Shown: positions 42,236 through 53,652 of the stretch, piece by piece | Layout of the letters: every line of letters starts with the position of its first letter | Position numbering within the stretch: position 1 is the first letter of the stretch | Assembly (NCBI RefSeq): GCF_028553805.1 | Contig: NZ_CP067140.1 | Span: 1,364,001 to 1,428,000, forward strand | Direction of reading: 5' to 3' | Length of the DNA stretch: 64,000 bases | Source of the DNA: Paracoccus saliphilus | GTDB lineage: Bacteria; Pseudomonadota; Alphaproteobacteria; Rhodobacterales; Rhodobacteraceae | Program-made: the position numbers and the translations under genes | The notes under the pieces: generated by a model | Database searches by the model: none | What the model was told of the DNA's origin: nothing | The model's input: the letters and a program-made list of their open reading frames with translations, nothing else

Positions 42236-43658
42236 TGCTGCTCTCAACCTCTGCCTTAACCAGTATGATGCTGACTCCGCCTCGACCTTCCTTGACGACT
42301 CCGGGTGTCAGGACACGAACCTCACTCCCAATTCTTAGGTCGTCCTCTCCGACATGCGCGGCTGGGTCATATCTGACCAGTTCTGAGCGCTGAGGACTGA
42401 GGGCGATGCGGCGCGTGCGGGCGATTGCGCGCGCCCATTGTGTCGCCAGGACACCTCGCTTCAACGCTCCCTCCAAGAAATCACCTTCTGCCGCCATGAT
42501 GTCCTTCACATCATTAAGGGCTTGTTCGACCGCGTTCGTATGAAGCTCAGGAGGATCCAGCGCGATCAAAAGTCGGCCGACATACTCGTCCAGCTTTGCG
42601 TCTGAAAGTGCCTCCATGCCGCGAATCGAACGTTCTGCCTTCGGCTCTTCGCCGTTCACGAACCAATATGCGATTGCCTCGTCGAGGCTCGGCGTACGCG
42701 CGGCAAACTCGCTAGCCATACTATTGATCAATCGCGCGCCGACCGCAGCGACCAGTGCGTCCCTGAGAGGCTTATTCATCACGCCCTGCTTCGCAAACAT
42801 GAGAAGCGTCTCGACACCGAGGCGCACGATACGTCGCACTGCGCTCTCAAAGTCCTGAGACGGAGACGCGGGGTGCCACCATCCACGCATTGCGTCGATG
42901 ATTTTGTAGCTTTCTGGGTCTGTGCGCGCGCTGAAGTTGAGTCTCACGATCTTTTGGATCGCAGCAAGAAAGTCTTGGCAAGCCTCCTCTCGAAGAATGC
43001 GATCGTCGGGGCCTGACTTCGGCAAATGGTCGACGAAAAGAACTCTGAGCTGCTTGCCAAGGTCATTCCCGGCGTCAATGTCGACCGTTGCAACGAAGTC
43101 ATCGATCGCAGCAACGATGCGGCGCATTCGTCGGCAAAGTCCATCCGGTCTAAGGTCGTTCTCTCGAGCGACTGTCTCAATCTCATCATTTAATCGCTGC
43201 AGGAATGCTGTCAAAGACGCGACTTCGGAGCCGGCGATATTGGCCCAAACACGGCGTGCCGTCTCGGCCGTTTCTTCTTCGGCAAGTTCCCGATAAGAAA
43301 TGGCGATAATCTCTCTTCGCTTACCGCCCTGAAGACTTCTTGCAAGGTAATAACGATCCTCACCATCCGGCAGGCGAACAAATTCAGGGAGAGCTGTCTC
43401 TAGCCTTTTGCCCAGCAACCTCTCTACGAGGCGCTCGGCTGGTTTTGATACTGCAGCCATGCGCCCAAGTGTTGCAAACGTTGTCCAAACTGCGGACGGA
43501 TCATCGTCGTAAAGATGGGATCCGACGCATCTCCAAAGTTCTTTGAATTCCGATGTCTCGAACTGCTCTTTTGTGAGCTTGCGGCTCTGTATCAAAGTGC
43601 GCAGGTCGGCAAGCGCTTCGGGCAGATCCGAGGGTGTTTCTGTTGGGGATTGGTTCAC
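42228..43658 (-). CDS. Hsp70 partner with GrpE-like C-terminal beta domain (inferred)
   Basis: 476 aa from a GTG at 43658. Mostly helical, with no recognised family over the first 420 residues. The last 45 residues read LVRYDPAAHVGEDDLRIGSE, then VRVLTPGVVKEGRGGV and a final beta strand. This resembles the beta-wing of GrpE nucleotide-exchange factors (YDP..H..., then V.VLRPG). GrpE inserts that domain into the Hsp70 cleft to release ADP. Being directly upstream of and overlapping the Hsp70-like gene supports a dedicated exchange-factor role. The likeness is short and unproved. Confidence 0.6.
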   Translation of the reverse strand: MNQSPTETPSDLPEALADLRTLIQSRKLTKEQFETSEFKELWRCVGSHLYDDDPSAVWTTFATLGRMAAVSKPAERLVERLLGKRLETALPEFVRLPDGEDRYYLARSLQGGKRREIIAISYRELAEEETAETARRVWANIAGSEVASLTAFLQRLNDEIETVARENDLRPDGLCRRMRRIVAAIDDFVATVDIDAGNDLGKQLRVLFVDHLPKSGPDDRILREEACQDFLAAIQKIVRLNFSARTDPESYKIIDAMRGWWHPASPSQDFESAVRRIVRLGVETLLMFAKQGVMNKPLRDALVAAVGARLINSMASEFAARTPSLDEAIAYWFVNGEEPKAERSIRGMEALSDAKLDEYVGRLLIALDPPELHTNAVEQALNDVKDIMAAEGDFLEGALKRGVLATQWARAIARTRRIALSPQRSELVRYDPAAHVGEDDLRIGSEVRVLTPGVVKEGRGGVSIILVKAEVESSNG

Positions 43659-43785
43659 GAAGACTCCGTAGCTTTAATTTTAGCACCGCAGCCGGAGGCT
43701 ATAGGGTTTACTTAACGCATATCGGCTTAGCATGCAAAGCTGCGGTTGATGCCGTGCGCAGCGAAGGTCTGCTGTCCGCTCGTTG

Positions 43786-43922
43786 ACCGCGAATGCGGGA
43801 AACGCTGCGATAATCGATGTCTCCGCGCTTCCCGCCTTCGCTACCGTGTATGACGTTATCGAGCGCCTCGCAGATTCTCATCTTAGCTGTCGCGGCGTTC
43901 TTAAGTGAGCTGTCGCGCTATA
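43786..43922 (+). repeat. 137-bp direct repeat, left copy
   Basis: Identical over 137 nt to 48451-48587, in the same orientation. It starts ACCGCGAATGCGGGAAACGC and ends in GTCGCGCTATA. Weaker likeness continues for about 50 nt on the low-coordinate side. It lies 128 nt upstream of the minus-strand gene at 43658, as the right copy lies about 220 nt upstream of the minus-strand gene at 48230. Confidence 0.95.
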
Positions 43923-43925
43923 CCG

Positions 43926-44075
43926 TCATGACCATCGCGGCCGACCGTCCGCCGTCGCCAGCACGATCTCGCTTCGCCAGGCCAGCTTGCGCGGGGTGTT
44001 CCGGTTGGCGACCAGAGCTTGAAGCTCGGCGCGGTCATCGGGGTTCAGATACAGGCAAATATCAGCGCGTCTCAT
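43926..44075 (-). pseudogene. IS630-family transposase N-terminal fragment
   Basis: 49 codons from ATG 44075: LNPDDRAELQALVANRNTPR then KLAWRSEIVLATADG, the standard start of IS630-type transposases (AELKALVADRNTPRKLVWR). It breaks off where the 137-bp repeat begins, so the element was cut by the rearrangement that made the repeat junction. Confidence 0.7.
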
Positions 44076-44130
44076 CGCCCGACAATGACACAGATGACAA
44101 AAAAGGGAATCTTCTGTCAGGTGAAGAACA

Positions 44131-46181
44131 CTAGAGTTTGATTGTTTCAGGAAAGAAGGATGCAATCTGATCCGCCTCTTCCTGACTTTTCATTAGACGA
44201 ACACAAACGAGATTCTTCTTTGTTCGTGAGCACGCAACATAAATAAGTTTCTTTGATGCGATTTCCCGTTTTGATTCTGGAATGTCTTTCGTAAAGCAGC
44301 TCACGAAATCATACTCTGTCGTCCAGCCATACTCGTCGATAACGAGAAGCACATTCTCGATGCCCGTTCCTTTCGTCTTGTGCATCGTAGAAAACTGGCC
44401 TTCGTTGTCCTCATACTCATAGAACGCCCTTATCTCACCAAGCGTGAGCTCTGTGGAAAATAGGGAGCTAAGAAAGTTCTTCTGTCTTAGTTCATTTAAT
44501 CTGTCGTCGTATTCCTGCTCCAACATCTCAACGCTGATGTGCTTCATACTCGTGGCGGCCACCTCCTTTGACATTTGGATTTTGGTACGGTGGCCGTTCC
44601 GGTGTAGTTCTTCAAAATCGGCAAAGACAGGATCACCTGCAAGCTTTGCCAAAAGCTCATTACGCCGATCAACAAATGCCTTGTGGCTGTCTGAAACTCT
44701 TATCAAGCCACATTCGGCGGCATACTCCATGGCCTCATAGGCGGCGCGATCCTTCGACCCGAACGAGTGAAGCATTTCATCGAGCTTGGCCTTATCTGCG
44801 ACTGACGTAATAGAATATCCGCGCTTCCGTAATTTCGCGATCAAACGGTTATATGAGCGCCTGTCGCCTGGCAAACTCCTGTGCAGAGCAACCAGGTCAA
44901 TCAGTTCGCCAAACTGCAACCTGTCAAGCGTCTTGCGCATGCGGTCCCGAGGCTCTGAATATCGATCATCGAAGATCTGATATAGCCTTCCGAATCCGAC
45001 ATCGTTCGCAATAGACTTATTCGTCAGTTTCAACTGAACATAGCCCGGATATTCAGAGGCGGTTCTTTCAACCAGCGCATCAAGTGCACTTCTGAACAAT
45101 GCCGCATTTGTCCTCCGGTCTTCCGCCTTATCTCCGGTATCAACCTCCGCAGGAGCCAAGTCGTACACCAACTTCACGCTGCCCTGGCGGCTCTCAAGGG
45201 TTTCAAGAGTTCCGTCATCAAGCGATTTCAGCGCTACATCCTGCTCTAGACCGTCTGTCCGGAACTTATTGCTAAAATCAATGACTTGGGGAGAGCACCG
45301 ATAATTGTCCTCCTTCTCGACAAGAATAAGCTCTTTGGCATCGATATGTGACTGAGCACTTCCTATGCCATCCGAATAGATGGCCTGTTCGGAGTCGCCG
45401 AACAATCCGATGATGGTCTTCGCGTCTTCAGGCAAACAGCGCAAAAGGACGCGAACGACATCTGCACTTGTGTCCTGATACTCATCGATAAAGATGCAAT
45501 CTTGCCGATCTGATACGATCCTACCCAGCAACGGGAAGCTTTCAAAAATATGGCAGGCCAACGCGATCAGGCCATCATGACCGTATGAAGGATCGTTGAA
45601 ATTGTCAAAGGCAGTATCATTGTAGAAGAACTCGTTCGGCTGTCTCGCCGCCAGCTTGTCGCGGATTTCCTTGTTGACCTCGCCGATCAACTCATTGAGC
45701 TGCACAATGTATGTGTCGGGTTCCTTGTCGTACTCCCGTTTTCCGGTGACCTTCGCTGTATCTTCACCGAATACCGTCCTCCGGCGGTTTTCGAGCTGGC
45801 CATGCGCCTTCTTGAACCGGGCGTGCTCCTCCTTCTTCCTCGCCTTTTCGTCGCCGTTATAGTGATCATCTCCAAGGGCAACGAACTCAGGTAATTCGAA
45901 GAGCTTTGGAAAAATATGTTGGATGTTCTTCTTGAACGGCGAAATAATCTCGCCCAAGAACGAGTGAATTGTTGAAACCTTGATGTCGCCAGAGACACGA
46001 TCAGAAATTTCATCAGCCGCTTTGTTCGTATGAGTGATGCACGCAATACGAAGGCTTGGATTGGCCTTCAGAACCTTCTGAACAACCCTTTTCAAGCCCT
46101 CTGTCTTTCCGCTTCCAGCCCCACCTTGAAGAACGAAGTTCTCGCCGCTGGAAACAAGCCCTGCGATCCGATCTACCGGAT

Positions 46182-46200
<19 letters not shown>
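44131..46200 (-). CDS. UvrD/Rep-like helicase of a Gabija-like pair (GajB-like)
   Basis: 689 aa SF1 helicase: Walker A GGAGSGKT (26-33), THTNKAA, DEYQD (Walker B), QAIYSDG, then STMHKTKG and LIYVACSRTKKNL (motifs V-VI). A partner of this kind next to an OLD-family nuclease is the Gabija arrangement (GajA + GajB). The protein is longer than the classical GajB (about 500 aa), so an independent nuclease-helicase system is possible. It overlaps the nuclease gene by 19 nt. Confidence 0.85.
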
Positions 46201-48230
<2,030 letters not shown>

Positions 48231-48450
48231 GTCGAGAATACGCCTGATTGTGCGGCCCGTTTCTGGAGCCGATATTTACTCATCAAAATATCACGCGACG
48301 CTCCGGCGCGCAAAGTATAGTTGCGGCTCGAAGTCGACTTGTAGCGCAGCAGGGCAATGTTCGGCTTCGAGGTCGCCTGAATGTCTGTTTCCAATATCGT
48401 TGCGGAACTGACTCGCACGAGCAGCGAAAGTCCGGTTCCCGCCGAGTTGA

Positions 48451-48587
48451 ACCGCGAATGCGGGAAACGCTGCGATAATCGATGTCTCCGCGCTTCCCGC
48501 CTTCGCTACCGTGTATGACGTTATCGAGCGCCTCGCAGATTCTCATCTTAGCTGTCGCGGCGTTCTTAAGTGAGCTGTCGCGCTATA
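48451..48587 (+). repeat. 137-bp direct repeat, right copy
   Basis: Exact second copy of 43786-43922. The two copies bracket the Gabija-like pair and the IS630 fragment (about 4.5 kb between them). The outward side (from 48588) reads on the minus strand as the end of an unidentified gene (FKGEFRLTKRGAELVHLFAE), which stops inside the repeat. Confidence 0.95.
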
Positions 48588-49613
48588 TATGGGATCAGTT
48601 CGGCAAACAGATGCACCAACTCTGCGCCACGCTTGGTCAGTCGAAACTCACCCTTGAAGTGACGCCCCAGGCGCAGGGAAAGCCGCCACGCCGGCGGATG
48701 GAAAACCGCGAAACCCGCCCCTGGAACCGCGTCACGCCACTGCCAAGCTGTTCACACCGAAATCCTGGCGTAGAAGAACGTGTTGATCAGACGTTCCTTG
48801 TCATCGAAGCTTAGAAGATATATAATTGGAGGCGTCCGGAGCATTGAGTTGCGGACTACTTGGTCAGTCCCACACAATGGGGCTGCGGAATAACCTGCTG
48901 CACACTCTTTGTGCAGCGGGATTTATATTTCAACCTTTTCGGCGGAAGTTTTTTCAATCCGGACTGACCCCGACGCTAACATCTGGGGAATTTTCAAACG
49001 GCTGTTGCGGGGAGATTACATCCGACAAATACAGTGCGCCGATCTGTGCCGTCAGTGGGTTGAGAGAAAATCCTGATGGATCAGGCAACTCCGTGATGGT
49101 AGGCTTCGTCGCGTGGCACATCCTTTTCTCTTCGGAGAATTGACGGCGTCTTGAACACGGCCATGATATGCCACCCCTCAGGCGCCATCACGCCATCACC
49201 AACTTTCCCGCGCCGCTTGGAGCGTGCGCACACGGCATTCAATCTCATCAGCCGTTCAATCCGGTGCGGTCAGCAGGCGAATCCTTCTTCGCGCACGTCA
49301 TGCCAGACGCGGCGTGCCTCGGCCGTTGGCGACGCCGAGCCTCGGGTCAAGCCCGTCCACGCCACAGGCTGCTTACAACTCTGTTTGCCGAAGCCATCTA
49401 AAAAAGGGCCTCAAACGAGCATTCGTAGCGAACCACACAACTCAAGGCACCTGTTCTTGCGTGGCTGGGGCCCTTATGAAGCTAGTTGTTGGATTCGAAG
49501 CGGCTGTCCGCTCAAGCACGACAGACGGAGGCACAAGCGACAATCCACCTGTCGAAAAGCGTTAAACTTTTGTCGAAAGCGACAAACCTAGTGTCGTCTT
49601 TCATTGATTTCAG
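48588..49613. other. Gene debris between the right repeat and tRNA-Lys
   Basis: About 1 kb without an intact gene. Two readable scraps occur: on the minus strand, HPPAWRLSLRLGRHFKGEFR onwards (about 48740-48570), and on the plus strand, TDPDANIWGIFKRLLRGDYI ending at a stop near 49070. Neither family could be named. A 105-codon frame at 48826 lacks coding character. The stretch marks the decayed right border of the variable region. Confidence 0.5.
49569..49586 (-). terminator. Weak hairpin after tRNA-Lys
   Basis: Minus-strand stem TTTGTCG/CGACAAA (7 bp, loop CTTT) about 30 nt beyond the tRNA 3' end, followed by AAGTTT, not a good T run. It may contribute to tRNA termination. Confidence 0.4.
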
Positions 49614-49689
49614 TGGTGAGCCCGACAGGATTCGAACCTGTGACCCACTGATTAAAAGTCAGTTGCTCTACCAACTGAGCTACGGGCCC
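49614..49689 (-). tRNA. tRNA-Lys (anticodon TTT), CCA encoded
   Basis: A 76-nt cloverleaf on the minus strand from GGGCCCGTAGCTCAG to the encoded CCA. The acceptor GGGCCCG pairs with CGGGCTC (one G-T pair). The D arm GCTCAGTTGGTAGAGC is regular, the anticodon loop reads CTTTTAA with anticodon TTT, and the T arm contains GGTTCGAATCC. Confidence 0.97.
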
Positions 49690-49699
49690 AACGAGGGGG

Positions 49700-49728
49700 T
49701 TACTAGGTGCGCTGACCTGGAGCGTCAA
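49700..49728 (-). promoter_or_regulatory. Promoter of tRNA-Lys
   Basis: On the minus strand TTGACG (49728-49723), a 17-nt spacer, and TAGTAA (49705-49700) lie 10 nt upstream of the mature 5' end of the tRNA. Good sigma-70-type spacing. Confidence 0.7.
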
Positions 49729-49782
49729 GCAGAAAAACGATCCTCACTGGCGGATTTTTTCCAGGCATCCTATATGCAGGTC

Positions 49783-50613
49783 ATGAGCAATGATGTCCCC
49801 TCCGGCCTGCCTTTCATGAAGATGCACGGGCTAGGCAATGATTTTGTTGTCATCGACCTGCGTTCGGGCGGAGAGCCCCCGGCGGAGGGTCTTGTCGCGC
49901 GCATCGCCGACCGGAACCGGGGGGTCGGATTCGATCAGCTTGCCACGATCCAGCTGGACGATCAGGCGGATGTCAGGCTGCGGTTCTGGAACAGCGATGG
50001 CTCGCCCAGTTCGGCTTGCGGCAACGCGACGCGATGCATTGCCCGGCACGTCATGGACGAGACGGGGCGGGACCGGCTTAGCCTGCGCACCGATCACGGT
50101 GTGTTGCGGGCCGAGGATGTCGGGGATGGGTTGACGCGGGTGAACATGGGGCGGCCGGTGCTTGACTGGCGGCAGATACCGCTGGCGCAAGAGGTCGATA
50201 TCGATCATTTGCCGATAGCTGGCGATCCGGCGGCGACCGGCATGGGAAACCCGCATATGACGTTTTTCGTCGAGGATGCGGCGGCGATCAACCTGAACGC
50301 ATTCGGACCAGAGCATGAGCATCATCCGCTATATCCCGAGCGCACGAATGTCGAGATCGTGCAGGTGATCTCGGAAAGTGAAATCCTGCTGCGGATATGG
50401 GAGAGGGGGACCGGCCCGACGCTGGCCTCTGGGTCCTGTTCCTGCGCGGCGGCAGTGGCGGCGGCGCGGCGCGGGCTGACGGATCGGCGGGTCAAGGTGA
50501 ATGTGCCGGGCGGGGTGCTGCATATCGACTGGTGCGAGGATGGCGTCTGGATGGAAGGCCCGACAGCGCATGTCTTTTCAGGTGTATTGACCCCGGAATG
50601 GGTGTCGGCATGA
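49783..50613 (+). CDS. dapF: Diaminopimelate epimerase
   Basis: 276 aa. DapF converts LL- to meso-diaminopimelate for lysine and peptidoglycan. The start region FMKMHGLGNDFVVIDLR and the first catalytic segment SSACGNATRC (Cys79) are canonical. At the second site the usual ACGTG/ACGSG reads ASGSCSCA, so Ser216 stands where the catalytic Cys is expected, with Cys219 and Cys221 close by. The ATG at 49783 is chosen; 49774 and 49816 are in-frame alternatives. It overlaps mtaB by 4 nt. Confidence 0.88.
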   Translation: MSNDVPSGLPFMKMHGLGNDFVVIDLRSGGEPPAEGLVARIADRNRGVGFDQLATIQLDDQADVRLRFWNSDGSPSSACGNATRCIARHVMDETGRDRLSLRTDHGVLRAEDVGDGLTRVNMGRPVLDWRQIPLAQEVDIDHLPIAGDPAATGMGNPHMTFFVEDAAAINLNAFGPEHEHHPLYPERTNVEIVQVISESEILLRIWERGTGPTLASGSCSCAAAVAAARRGLTDRRVKVNVPGGVLHIDWCEDGVWMEGPTAHVFSGVLTPEWVSA

Positions 50614-51863
50614 GCGCGCCGGTTTTCTCTACACTCGGCTGCCGGCTGAACGCCTACGAGACCGAGGCCATGCGCGAGATGGCCGAGGCCGCCGGGATGT
50701 CGGGCGCGGTGGTGGTCAATACCTGCGCCGTGACGGCCGAAGCGGTGCGCAAGGCGCGGCAGGAAATCCGGCGGCTGGCGCGGGAAAATCCCGGCGCCCC
50801 GGTGATCGTGACCGGATGCGCGGCGCAGACCGAGCCGGAAACCTTTGCGGCCATGTCCGAAGTGACCCGCGTCATCGGCAATCACGAGAAGATGCAGCCC
50901 GAGACATGGGCGCAGATGCGGACGCCGGACCTGATCGGCGAAACAGAAAAGGTCCGCGTTGACGACATCATGTCGGTCAAGGAAACGGCGGGCCACCTGA
51001 TCGACGGTTTCGGGCGTCACCGCGCCTATGTGCAGGTCCAGAACGGCTGCGATCACCGCTGCACCTTCTGCATCATCCCCTATGGGCGCGGCAATTCGCG
51101 CAGCGTTCCGGCGGGCGTGGTGGTCGAGCAGATCAAGCGGCTGGTCGGGCGCGGCTTCAACGAGGTGGTGCTGACCGGGGTGGACCTGACCTCATGGGGC
51201 GCCGATCTGCCGGGGCAGCCCCGCTTGGGCGATCTGGTGATGCGCATTCTGCGGCTGGTGCCGGATTTGCCGCGTTTGCGGATCAGCTCCATCGATTCGA
51301 TCGAGGCGGATGAGAACCTGATGCTGGCCATCGCCTCGGAACCCCGGCTGATGCCCCATCTACATTTGTCCCTGCAGGCGGGCGACGACATGATCCTCAA
51401 GCGGATGAAGCGCCGCCATTTGCGCGACGATGCCATTCGCTTCTGCGAAGAGGCGCGGGAACTGCGTCCCGAGATCGTGTTCGGCGCCGATATCATCGCC
51501 GGTTTCCCGACCGAGACCGAGGAGATGTTTGAAAACTCCCTGCGGCTGGTCGAGGATTGCGGGCTGACCTTCCTGCATGTCTTTCCCTATTCGGCCCGCA
51601 AGGGCACCCCGGCGGCGCGGATGCCTGCCGTCAGGGGGCCGGTGATCCGCGAACGCGCCGCCCGTCTGCGCGAGGCCGGAGATCGCGCGCTGCGCCGTCA
51701 TCTGGAGGCGCAGGTGGGGCAGGTGCACCGGGTGCTGACCGAAGGCCCGCGTTTGGGCCGGACCGAGCAATTCACCGAAGTTGCCTTTGCCGAGGATCAA
51801 CCGGAAGGCGCGCTGACCGAGCTGCGCATATCCGGGCAGGACGGCACGCGCCTGGTGGCGTGA
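50610..51863 (+). CDS. mtaB: tRNA (t6A37) methylthiotransferase MtaB
   Basis: 417 aa radical-SAM enzyme of the MiaB class that adds the 2-methylthio group to t6A37 of tRNAs reading ANN codons. The N-terminal UPF0004 cysteines are Cys11, Cys39 and Cys70; the radical-SAM motif is Cys147, Cys151, Cys154 (NGCDHRCTFC). A TRAM-like C-terminus follows. The GCRLN start and the order after dapF favour MtaB over MiaB. Confidence 0.9.
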   Translation: MSAPVFSTLGCRLNAYETEAMREMAEAAGMSGAVVVNTCAVTAEAVRKARQEIRRLARENPGAPVIVTGCAAQTEPETFAAMSEVTRVIGNHEKMQPETWAQMRTPDLIGETEKVRVDDIMSVKETAGHLIDGFGRHRAYVQVQNGCDHRCTFCIIPYGRGNSRSVPAGVVVEQIKRLVGRGFNEVVLTGVDLTSWGADLPGQPRLGDLVMRILRLVPDLPRLRISSIDSIEADENLMLAIASEPRLMPHLHLSLQAGDDMILKRMKRRHLRDDAIRFCEEARELRPEIVFGADIIAGFPTETEEMFENSLRLVEDCGLTFLHVFPYSARKGTPAARMPAVRGPVIRERAARLREAGDRALRRHLEAQVGQVHRVLTEGPRLGRTEQFTEVAFAEDQPEGALTELRISGQDGTRLVA

Positions 51864-51894
51864 GCACAGCCATTTCCCGTAAAGGAGCAGTCCC

Positions 51895-52467
51895 ATGCAT
51901 CCCAACCCGGCCTACCGGCAAACCAGTCGCGACGAAAACCTGGCATTCGCGACCAGGCGCGGCTTTGGAATGCTGACCTGTCCCGGCGATCCATGGCCGC
52001 TGGCGGCGCATATCCCCTTTATCCCCTGCGATGGCGGCGTCGAGTTCCACCTCGTGCGCAGCAACCCGATCTGCCGGGCGGTGCCTGCACCGGCGCTCTT
52101 GGCGGTCAGCGGCGCGGATGGCTATATCTCGCCCGACTGGTACGACATCCCGGATCAGGTGCCGACATGGAACTATGTCGCCGTGCATCTGCGCGGGCGG
52201 ATCGAGCCTGCGCCCGATCTGCGCGGCCATCTGGAGCGGCTGTCCGAAGCCTTCGAAACCCGGCTGCTGCCCAAGCCGGTCTGGCGGCTGGACAAGATGG
52301 ATGATGACGCGCTGGCCCGGATGATGCGCGCGATCCTGCCGTTCCGGCTGATCGTCGAGGATGTGCAGGGCACGTGGAAATTATCGCAGAACAAAGCCGA
52401 CGATGTCCGGCTGCGCGCCGCTGAACATGCCGAGCCGGAGCTTGCAGCGCTTATGTGTGGCGACTAG
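51895..52467 (+). CDS. PaiB-like FMN-binding protein
   Basis: 190 aa of the FMN-binding negative transcriptional regulator family (PaiB): HPNPAYRQTSRDE at the start, HIPFI, LVRSNPI, YISPDWY, VPTWNYVAVHLRG and KLSQNKADD near the end. The fold is a flavin-reductase-like split barrel. Ribosome site AAAGGAG. In Bacillus PaiB modulates protease and sporulation genes; the role here is unknown. Confidence 0.85.
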   Translation: MHPNPAYRQTSRDENLAFATRRGFGMLTCPGDPWPLAAHIPFIPCDGGVEFHLVRSNPICRAVPAPALLAVSGADGYISPDWYDIPDQVPTWNYVAVHLRGRIEPAPDLRGHLERLSEAFETRLLPKPVWRLDKMDDDALARMMRAILPFRLIVEDVQGTWKLSQNKADDVRLRAAEHAEPELAALMCGD

Positions 52468-52498
52468 CGTGGCCGCAATTCAGGAGGAGATCACCCAA

Positions 52499-53419
52499 AT
52501 GAGCACGACCCTGTTCACCCATCCCGCCGCCGAAGCGCATCTGATGCCGCCCGGACATCCCGAGCAGGTGGCGCGATATGCGGCCACGATGTCTGCGCTG
52601 GAGGGGCTTGATCTCGATCGCCGCGAGGCGCCCATGGCCGACGATGCCGACGTGTTGCGCTGTCATCCCGAACGCTACCTGCAGGGCCTGCGCGCGGCGC
52701 AGCCGGATGAGGGGCTGCGGGCTCTGGATGCCGATACGCATTTATCTCCGGGCAGCCTCGAAGCAGCGCTCAGATGCGTGGGCGGGGCCTGCGCAGCGGT
52801 CGATGCGGTGCTGGCCGGGGAGTCAAAGAATGCCTACATCGCCATGCGCCCGCCCGGCCACCATGCCGAACGCGAAACCCCGATGGGCTTTTGCTTTTTC
52901 GGCACCGCGGCCATCGCGGCGAAGCGGGCGCTGGATCACCACGGGCTGGAAAGGGTCGCCGTGCTGGATTTCGACGTGCATCACGGCAATGGTACGCAGG
53001 ACCTGCTATGGGACGAGCCGCGCGTATTCTTTGCCTCGACACAGCAGATGCCGCTTTTTCCCGGCAGCGGCGCTGCGTCCGAGCGCGGGGCGCATGGCCA
53101 GATCATGAATGTCCCGCTGTCTCCGGGCTCGGATGGCGGCGAAGCGCGGGTGGCATGGGATGCGATCCTGAAACGCTGCCGGGAATTCGATCCACAACTG
53201 GTGATCATTTCGGCGGGATTCGATTCGCATCGCGACGATCCATTGGCGCAGCTTCAGTGGGACGAGTCGGATTTCGCGGCCATTACCCGCTCGATCTGCG
53301 ACGTGGCGGCCGCGTGCAGCGCCCCGGTGGTATCCTGTCAGGAAGGTGGTTATGATCTGGCCGCTCTGGGGCGGTCGGTCCGTGCCCATGTCGAAGTGCT
53401 GATGGAGGCCGGAGAATGA
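52499..53419 (+). CDS. Histone-deacetylase-family (acetoin/polyamine deacetylase-like) protein
   Basis: 306 aa arginase/deacetylase-fold zinc hydrolase. RPPGHHAER, DFDVHHGNGTQD (zinc Asp/His), STQQMPLFPGSG, and ISAGFDSHRDDPL (zinc Asp) are present. Bacterial members deacetylate polyamines or small acetylated compounds. The ATG at 52499 follows AGGAGGAGATCACCCAA. It overlaps xseB by 4 nt, so they are co-translated. Confidence 0.9.
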   Translation: MSTTLFTHPAAEAHLMPPGHPEQVARYAATMSALEGLDLDRREAPMADDADVLRCHPERYLQGLRAAQPDEGLRALDADTHLSPGSLEAALRCVGGACAAVDAVLAGESKNAYIAMRPPGHHAERETPMGFCFFGTAAIAAKRALDHHGLERVAVLDFDVHHGNGTQDLLWDEPRVFFASTQQMPLFPGSGAASERGAHGQIMNVPLSPGSDGGEARVAWDAILKRCREFDPQLVIISAGFDSHRDDPLAQLQWDESDFAAITRSICDVAAACSAPVVSCQEGGYDLAALGRSVRAHVEVLMEAGE

Positions 53420-53652
53420 CCGAGATCGAAAAGCTGTCCTTCGAGGACGCCATGCGCGAGCTGGAAGCCACCGTCGGCAAGCTGGAAACCGGCGAGGCGA
53501 CGCTGGAGGAATCCATCGCGCTCTATGAACGCGGGGCCGAGCTGCGCAAGCATTGCGAGAAACGCCTGCGCGAAGCCGAGGAACGGGTCGAGAAGATCAC
53601 GCTTTCCTCGAATGGCCAGCCGACCGGGACGGAACCGGTCGAGGGCCAGTGA
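53416..53652 (+). CDS. xseB: Exodeoxyribonuclease VII small subunit
   Basis: 78 aa with the XseB helices: LSFEDAMRELEATVGKLETG, TLEESIALYERGAELRKHCE and RLREAEERVEKI. XseB binds XseA to form the single-strand exonuclease used in mismatch repair and recombination. It sits directly before ispA and dxs, a common alphaproteobacterial order, and overlaps ispA at TGATG. Confidence 0.93.
   Translation: MTEIEKLSFEDAMRELEATVGKLETGEATLEESIALYERGAELRKHCEKRLREAEERVEKITLSSNGQPTGTEPVEGQ

Noticed and set aside
48826..49143. 105-codon plus-strand frame between the repeat and tRNA-Lys
   Set aside because: No family likeness and irregular composition; overlaps another readable scrap in a different frame.
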